Source: Rhynchospora pubera
Taxonomy: Eukaryota > Streptophyta > Magnoliopsida > Poales > Cyperaceae
Direction of reading: 5' to 3'
Length of the DNA: 64,000 bases
NCBI GenBank assembly: GCA_028095005.1
Contig: CM051463.1
Location: forward strand, 8,733,052-8,797,051
A program made the translations under genes and the position numbers. Below the pieces are notes generated by a model. It was not told the DNA's origin and searched no databases. It saw nothing but the letters and a program-made list of their open reading frames with translations. This document shows positions 57,194 to 64,000 of the stretch, piece by piece (within the stretch, counting starts at the first letter, position 1; every line of letters starts with the position of its first letter).

Positions 57194-59350
57194 AACCTCA
57201 CCGGAAACTTACCCAGCTCAGTGGGGAATCTTTCGACAGGGCTTACTTGGCTGAGCTTGTGGGATAACCAACTAACTGGAGAAATTCCTCTAGAGATTGC
57301 AAATCTGGTGAACCTGAACACTCTGGGCCTCAAGGACAACCAATTTAGCGGCAAAATTCCGAACTCTATTGGCCAACTTAGCAACTTGGAGTCTCTCATC
57401 TTGTATCACAATCAACTGTCAGGAGGCATACCATCTTCGATTGGAAACCTTACACGGTTGAATGAGTTTTACCTTGATCACAATCAATTGCAGGGTGAGA
57501 TACCATCTAGCATTGGAAAATTCCAGAATTTAAATGTCTTGGACCTTTCCCACAATCGCTTGAGCGGATCCATTCCTAAGGAGGTCCTCAGCCTCTCTTC
57601 TCTGTCATATTACCTCAGCTTGTCTCATAACTTGTTAAGTGGGCCATTGCCACCTGAGGTGGCTCGGCTTCAGAGCCTTAGTTATCTCGATCTCTCTTAC
57701 AATAAGCTATCAGATCGAATCCCTGACAGCCTTGGTCAGTGTCTTGTATTGGAGAGCCTTACTATGAGCAACAACTTGTTCAATGGATCGATTCCCGTTT
57801 CTTTCAAAAATCTAAGAGGCTTAAAGGATCTCGACCTCTCCCATAACAACCTATTGGGTGACTTCCCTGATTATCTAGCTGATTTTCCCTACTTGGAACA
57901 CGTAGACCTTTCTTTTAATGATCTCATCGGCAAAGTCCCAACATCCGGTGTCTTTGCAAACCGCACTGCGGTTTCAGTGGTTGGAAACAGCAAAGTTTGC
58001 GGGGGAATATCGAGCTTGGATCTTCCTGCTTGCCCAGAGGAGGCACCAAAGAAGAAAAAGCACCTGGTGGTACACATAGTTGTTCCTGTTGTTTGTGGAA
58101 TCCTCTTAATAATCTTGATGTCTGGCTTGTACGTTGCCTGCATCTCTAAGAGGAACTTGAGAAGCAAAAGGGACTCATTTAGGCTTCCATTGGAGGGTCA
58201 GTTTTTGAATCTTTCTTATGCAGAATTGGCGAAGGCTACGGATGACTTCTCATTTGACAATCTGATTGGAGTGGGGACTTATGGATCCGTGTTTAAAGGA
58301 AATTTAGGCAGCGGCGAGCTTATTGCGGTGAAGGTGCTTGATCTTCAGCAGCAGGGAGCTTCCAAGAGTTTTATGGCAGAGTGCGAAGCCCTGAGAAGCA
58401 TCCGACACCGCAATCTACTTAAGATACTGACGGTATGCTCTAGTGTCGACGCTTCTGGAAGCGAATTCAAGGCTATGGTGTTTGAGTTCATGCCGAATGG
58501 AAACCTTGATACGTGGGTGCATCCAAAAGTGGATCAGAAAGTCGGGTCTAGGAGCCTGACTCTTGCTGAAAGAGTGAATATAGCAGTTGATGTGGCTGTA
58601 GCGCTCAACTACCTGCACAATTTTTGTGCAACTCCAGTTGTGCATTGTGATCTGAAGCCAAGTAATGTGCTTCTTGATGAAAACATGACTGCTCACATCG
58701 CAGATTTTGGCCTTGCGAGATTCCTTCAAAAGATAAATGGCAAGGGGTACAGAGCTCCTTCTACTTCAGTTACTGCTATGGGAACTATCGGATATGTTCC
58801 TCCAGGTAATTATCTCTCTCTCACTCCCTCTGTCAAATTTCTTCACCACAACCAACTATACATGTTGATACAAGTTTTTGTAATTGTTTAATTGTGTTGA
58901 AAATAGAGTTTCCTGATTCCACCTAACTGCACGTCATCTGTCTAAATTAACCTGGATGCAAACATTATTGATTTTATAATATTTTTGTTAATTACAGAGT
59001 ACGGTGTAGGAAACCACGTCTCACCGCAAGGTGATGTATACAGCTATGGAGTGATGCTAATAGAGTTGTTCATTGCAAAACGGCCAACTGACGCCATGTT
59101 TAAGGACGGCCTTACTCTTCAGAAGTTTGTAGAGAACCAACTGTCGAACGGATCCAAGGCCACTGAGATTGTCGATGCATTATTTCTTTCAAAAGAAACA
59201 CTTGATGACTTGGGTGAGATGTTAGAAAAATGCCTACAATTGATTCTTAAAACCGGCCTTTCTTGTGCAAAGGTACGACCAAGAGAACGAATGAAAATTA
59301 AGGATGTTGTAAGACAACTTGAGGAAGCCAGGGCATTTCTGCTCCTCTAA

Positions 59351-59756
59351 ATGGAATTTTTTGTATATTTTTGTGTAATATAAATTAGCGGACTTTGTGG
59401 TCGCGGCAGACACCCTCATATTATATTTTAGAAGAATTAATTAAGCCTAGCTTTTTCATTTTTGAGGTAAAATTTGATCTTAGATCAGAGCTACAAAGTA
59501 GCCAGGTATATTGAGAGTGCAAAAAGAGTGAAGAATTAAAAGATCACCAAGCAATTTTAAATATTTAAGTTACTTTTTTTTTCCTAAAAGGGAGTATAAT
59601 CACAAAAATTAAAACACATAAGAAAGAAAACTTGAACTTGCTCTGTAAAACTCGTAAAGAATCAATCACTTATCCACATTAGCAAAACATGCATCCATAA
59701 TGTTAATCCCTAAAATCTGACAAGACAACAATTATTTTTGTCACCACATACATATA
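59351..59756. other. 3' flank of the LRR receptor kinase
   Basis: No gene; probable 3' UTR directly after the TAA, followed by AT-rich spacer. Confidence 0.45.
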
Positions 59757-60077
59757 TCTCTACTATTATAAAAACATGAACAGAGAAAGTGTTACACGCT
59801 AGATCTAGTCTCTACTATTATAAAAGCACGAATGTAGAAGGTGTTACATACTAGATCTAGCATGTAACAGGTGTTTCTGCCGTTCGATCGATTTGATATA
59901 TGGTTGGATACCAATCGTCAGACGAAGCAACAATATATTTTGATTTTTTGTCTAATAAATAAACAAATTGAATAACATATATATTTATATGACGGGTAGA
60001 TTAAGCAATATATTTTTATTATTTAAAATAATTTTTTTATTTGCCCACATATAACATATAAGGACATCTTAGCCTAG
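59757..60077. mobile_element. Helitron-like element, copy 2, with a doubled start
   Basis: TCTCTACTATTATAAAA occurs at 59757 and again at 59809; the second begins the body that matches 16812-17077. Both starts continue to GTTACA(C/T)(G/A)CTAGATCTAG, so the first 50 bp are tandemly repeated. The end is GCCTAG followed by T. TC start and CTAG end fit plant Helitrons; I saw no clear 3' hairpin. Confidence 0.6.
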
Positions 60078-61299
60078 TTCACCAAAATTGATCCTTCTTC
60101 TATCGTTGTCCACTCGTGCCATCATTTGATTTGTTCACTACATTCAAAAACAAAAGTTAGGTTAGAAGATAAACTCTTTGGAGCTTTTTACTGTCTACTG
60201 GTTGAATCCAGCAATGTTGAGAAAGATAATTTGGTGTACTGGTGCCCATTAATAAGAAAAAAATAGAGCTATCAAGAGTTTCATGTAGCAATAACCAAAG
60301 GTGAAATTAATTAAAAAAAGAGTCGACAAATCAGAAAAGTTGAAACTTAACTTTCGTTCAATAATAATACATCTTCAGCCATTTCATATTCTAAGGTCCT
60401 ATAATAAAAGTTGAAAGTTATTTTTGTTAATGCTTGTTAAGCAAGAAGAAAAACTTTTGCTAACAGAATCAAAAAGATAAAAAAAAGTGCGCTGTAATAG
60501 TGTACCTCACGGTGAAATTCAGTTCCTTTGCATCAATAATTTCTTGTAATGAGAGGAAAAGAACATTAAAATTTAAAATCTTCCAAAGTTCTTTATTTCT
60601 TAAATTAAGAATAATTAAATTTGTTTAAGGAAGCCTGCTTCTGTCCAAAAGAAGTAAGAAGTCAAGTCGGTCCCTTTTATCAGGAGGTTGTATAAGTTAG
60701 TTATTAAGATCGCTATTGACCAATTTATACAAAGAAATATATCATCTAGTTAGTTTTCGAAAACACAAATGAATTCCCTTAATTCTAGAAAAATATTAAG
60801 GCACAACTAGAAATCAATATAAGAAGACCCAAATAAAAACTATATCAGGTGAGGGGCATATATATGCTGGTATAATGGGCAGGACAAAAAAAAGAGAAAA
60901 AACAAATTAAGTTTATACAGGGATGTATTTGCTGAACAACAAAAACATATATTACATCCAAACCCACCGAGCTAATTCTATACATATTGAACCCCATAAA
61001 CTTACATGCTCTTTGACTGTGCCACACCGAGCAACCATACTTCCGCAATTTGTAAGCCCATGTTTTCACACAATTCTAAGAAAAGTCTCTCTAATAGTTG
61101 CATAAAACTTTTTTAAGCTCCATCCAGTATGAACACTTGACAAAAGTTTCTCCAACATATGACACGACAAAACAGAATACAAACAAAAGAAAGCAACTTA
61201 GGTGCCCCGCTGAAACTTTTCTTTTATTGGGCTCTCGGTAAAACAGCTTTTGTTGCAGTAGAACCACAATTAATAATAACAATTAAAAAGTTTAAAGTA
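60078..61299. other. Gene-free stretch
   Basis: AT-rich DNA with no convincing coding frame on either strand; the frames around 60845-61413 lack any known domain and overlap one another on opposite strands. Confidence 0.5.
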
Positions 61300-61868
61300 A
61301 TTATAAATAGGGCTGTCAACGGACTAACGTTTGACGTTTTTCGTGTCTGTTCCGTTGAAACGGAATATCAAACGGAACGAAATATATTTTCGTTACAAAA
61401 ACGGAATGGGTAAGCGAAATTGTGTCTGGTTTTGTTGGCTGAAACGGATGGTAAACGAAATAGCTTCATTCTGTATTCGTTTATATATGTTCCGTCCAGG
61501 ATTCCATGAATATGGAATATAATTGATAGCAGATAATTTTTAGGCGAAGTGTCTCTTTCATGCACTCTGTCCGATGCTATGAAGATTGTCGTTTGTTGTT
61601 TTCTTTTTTTTTCTTAATCAAATCATTTTGTTTTCTTGCACTCTGTCCAATGGAAAAGTACTTGTAACAGTTGGTAAATTGGCACAAGTAATTTTCAACG
61701 TTGCTTAACGTTTAATAAAACGGAACGTGGACGAATACAAAATCTTCTGCCGTCCATCAAACATAACGTACAACGGGAAATTTTTTTCCACCGTTGATCA
61801 AACGTAATGAATAACGAAAATATATTGTTCCGTGTTTGTTGTCAACATTAGACAGCCCTAATTATAAA
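61300..61868. mobile_element. Non-autonomous hAT element with 8-bp target duplication
   Basis: Body 61308-61860 starts TAGGGCTGTC and ends GACAGCCCTA, a perfect 10-bp inverted repeat. ATTATAAA is present on both sides (61300-61307, 61861-61868). AACGG(A)/CCGTT words are repeated in the subterminal parts in both orientations. 553 bp, no transposase. Same terminus as the larger element at 23241-24479. Confidence 0.88.
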
Positions 61869-62044
61869 GTTACCATCATAAGATGCTAACATGATATGCT
61901 CCAGGAGAAAGTGAAGCAAGGTGAGAACACAATGGCACGTTTTTTGCGTACTACAAATCTACAATGGTGGTGGTTGTTGTTGAAAGTATAACAAAGCACA
62001 GTGTCAATCATAAGTTAAATATGGGCACTGAAAACAATAATTGA

Positions 62045-62270
62045 ATACGTGATAGTTAATCAGATTCGTTTATTTTTGACCACTTGATGTAGTATCAAAT
62101 CTATTTTAAATTTCATAAAACTTATATAAAAATACATTGCCCGTAAAATTAAATAAGATCAACGATTTGGATTCAAAATTTTAATTTTAAAATATTGAAT
62201 ATTAAAAAGAAACGAGTTTGACTGTTTGCGACGGACAACCAAACCTTGGCTGCTGAGGATGCCAATCTGG
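62045..62270. mobile_element. Truncated relative of the 8.1-kb foldback MITE
   Basis: TTAATCAGATTCGTTTATTT, ACCACTTGAT and AAGATCAACGATTTG follow the same order as the right half of 8065-8469 and end near GGCTGCTGAGGATGCC. The left arm is missing. Confidence 0.65.
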
Positions 62271-62369
62271 GGCTCATGATATGAGTACTAGGAGTAAGCT
62301 AGTTTTAAAGAAGTTAAGAAGCATGCACTTTTTATTTAAAAAAAAGTTGGATGACAAAACTTTTTTTTA

Positions 62370-62421
<52 letters not shown>
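62370..62421. repeat. (AAT)n microsatellite
   Basis: About 17 uninterrupted AAT/ATA units. Poly-A/T runs follow at 62440-62590. No gene. Confidence 0.9.
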
Positions 62422-62930
62422 GAATAGAATGCGAATGATTTTTTTTTAGGAAAAAAATGCGGGTCCAGCCCAGCACCTTTTTATTGAATAGAAATGAAGT
62501 TTTACAAAACAAAAAAAAAAAAGACCAAAAAGGTTTCTGAGAAAGGAAACTAGAACAAAAAAAAACCAGAAAAGTCAAAAAAAAAAAATTAAAAACGGAT
62601 AACAAGACAAATGAAAATGTATAGACGTGAATGATTGTGTTTATTAGATGCCGTTATAAGTGCATGTTTTTTAAAACTAAATGAGTGTATAATTGTCAAA
62701 GATATTGCCAAAAATTATTGTTATTCATATATAATTAAGATCCGAATTGGCACAAAACAAATTAAATTTTTCTATGACCGTTTCGTAAATTATGTGCATA
62801 CATTGTGAGAGGAACGGAACCCCATTCTCAAACCTGACTATCTGAGTTGCTAATGATCTGATCTGATCAGATCAAAATATAGATATGAACGAGTAACACA
62901 ACACTAATAGTAATATGACTCTTTTTATGG

Positions 62931-63095
62931 TCTTGTTTGGATGGGGTTGGAAGAAGGAAGAAGGAAGAAGGAAGAAGGAAGAATGTCCAAATTTATTATA
63001 AACAATCCAAATTCTTCACAAAGTTACACACCTCCCAATACTTCTTTTCACTTCTTTCATTCTTCCCTTCTTCCCACATCTATCCAAACGGAGCC
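62931..63095. mobile_element. MITE, GGGGCCGTTTGGAT family, copy 3 (inverted core)
   Basis: Starts TCTTGTTTGGATGGGG and ends CTATCCAAACGGAGCC. The interior TTTATTATAAACAATCCAAA and TTCACAAAGTTACACACC match copies 1 and 4 in reverse. A GGAAGAA unit is repeated five times near the left end. Confidence 0.75.
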
Positions 63096-63665
63096 AAAAC
63101 AAAATCTAGAACAAATTTTTCGGCTTAACTCCAAGTCAACAAAGTAAGTCCATAATTTTTACTTTGCTCTTAAAATGGCTGCCTCCAGCGAATATCCAAA
63201 TGCCTTAATTTGGTCTTGGACCTGGCCTGGCCAAGTCCTTCTAACACGAAGGCCCCGCCCAACCTTTCTTAAGCGTAGGCCAAGATCTATAGAGATCAGG
63301 CTTTGAAAATGTCAGGTCACAATTTTCGCTGAAGAGAGATCATATTTTGGATGGGCTATAGGATCTAAAGAGGTCATATTTAGGAAGGGCCAAGATCTAA
63401 GAGCTCGAATTTATGAAGAATCAGACACAATCTTAAGTTAAGGATAAGATCATATTTGATCCAATCTTATCCAAACTGATCATTTCAAATAATATTTAAA
63501 TTTTTTAACATGATGCTAACACAAGTTAATATAGTAAAAAAAATTCAAACAACTGTAAAAATTTATTTCTAAGAATATTTCAATATGAAGAACATATTAC
63601 ACGGTTTGAATCGGCCATTTGAATTTCGAATTTTAAAAAATAACTCTAAGCTTGATTTGTGTTTT
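63096..63665. other. Gene-free spacer
   Basis: No coding support. GAGATCA(T/G) and AGATCTA words recur around 63291-63450 as a weak local repeat. Confidence 0.35.
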
Positions 63666-63837
63666 GGGGCCGTTTGGATCGCTTAGGAATTTCGAAAATT
63701 TTCAATTCCTAGACATAAATTTATTGAGAAGTGTGTAACTTTGTGAAGAGTTTGGAACTTTGGATTGTTTATAATAAATTTATGCCAAGGATATTCTTCA
63801 AATTTTCTAAATTCCCACTTCAATCCAAACGGTTCCC
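63666..63837. mobile_element. MITE, GGGGCCGTTTGGAT family, copy 4
   Basis: Starts GGGGCCGTTTGGATCGCTTA and ends TCCAAACGGTTCCC. Close to copy 1 throughout (GAGAAGTGTGTAACTTTGTG against GGGAAGTGTGTAATTTTGTG), with about 12 bp extra in the centre. Confidence 0.8.
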
Positions 63838-64000
63838 TAAATATCATGCACTTGACATATGCATAGATGACATATAAACACAAATATATATCGGCACACA
63901 CTCTGACCCGAAATTTAAAAAAATAGTATTAAATTAATATAATATATTAAAAATAATATCAATATAATAAGATTAATTTAAATAGTATCACGAGATCGGA

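Larger units (their letters stand above)
53684..59350 (+). pseudogene. LRR-XII receptor kinase (EFR/Xa21-like) interrupted by a retrotransposon
   Basis: Receptor-like kinase gene split at codon 339 by the 54701-57188 element. Coding parts: 53684-54700, 57194-58805 and 58998-59350 (intron 58806-58997, at the usual family position in GYVPP/EYG). Skipping element and one target copy, the frame is open for about 993 residues, the normal length. Order: signal peptide (residues 1-23), LRR N-cap (SALLSFKAAI...WAGITC), about 20 LRRs (LDLSSNNLTGQIPPQLG type), transmembrane (about 629-652), kinase (GVGTYGSVFKG, AVKVL, HCDLKPSN, DFGLARF). HCD instead of HRD makes it a non-RD kinase, as in EFR, FLS2 and Xa21, which sense microbial patterns. 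With the insert present, translation stops at TGA at the first base of the LTR, giving a secreted LRR stub of 339 residues. Confidence 0.9.

Noticed and set aside
1..64000. CRISPR arrays, tRNA and rRNA genes, bacterial-type operons
   Set aside because: None seen; spaced direct repeats in the window are microsatellites or tandem duplications, and all genes are of plant nuclear type.

Overview
The window is nuclear DNA of a flowering plant, probably a broad-leaved (dicot-type) species. It is AT-rich and intron-bearing, rich in small DNA transposons and microsatellites, and carries plant-only gene families: FBD-type F-box proteins, an S-domain receptor kinase and an LRR-XII receptor kinase. I cannot name the species. 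No bacterial, phage or CRISPR feature was seen.

Layout. (1) 1-37,300 is a tandem array of F-box/FBD/LRR genes, all on the + strand: five look complete (starting at 1047, 10443, 19057, 30186 and 35336), one has lost its 5' half (24658-25568), and one survives only as a 3' scrap (about 26552-26720). All share one gene plan: a CT-rich leader region, exon 1 with the F-box and leucine-rich part, one phase-0 intron starting GTAAGA(G), and exon 2 with the FBD part. A single-exon RING-H2 gene (6456-6860, XERICO-like) lies between the first two. A segmental duplication (about 22.3-26.5 kb against 28.6-33.0 kb) made copies 4 and 5. Insertions present in only one copy date events relative to it: a SINE, an hAT MITE and a larger hAT element. 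A decayed plastid ycf2 fragment lies between the copies.

(2) 37,300-47,500 is gene-poor. It holds a broken glycoside hydrolase family 3 exon (about 40.1 kb), a cluster of four TGACGTCA palindromes (41.7 kb), and repeats. (3) 47,585-51,674 is an apparently intact seven-exon G-type lectin S-receptor-like kinase (about 830 residues). (4) 53,684-59,350 is an LRR-XII (EFR/Xa21-like, non-RD) receptor kinase, otherwise intact but split by a 2,488-bp minus-strand Copia-type retrotransposon. The element has nearly identical LTRs, a 5-bp target duplication, an initiator-Met primer site, and one gag-protease ORF with no integrase or reverse transcriptase. Three W-box cores sit upstream of this receptor. 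(5) 59,400-64,000 is gene-free, with Helitron-like, hAT and MITE sequences.

Taken together the window looks like a fast-evolving neighbourhood of F-box and receptor genes (turnover by tandem duplication, decapitation and transposon interruption). I did not find a clearly new biological system. The strongest items are the recently interrupted receptor, the gag-only retroelement, the filled and empty transposon sites between duplicated blocks, the U2 snRNA-like scrap shared by those blocks, and two unrelated inverted-repeat elements each lying in a (TA)n tract.
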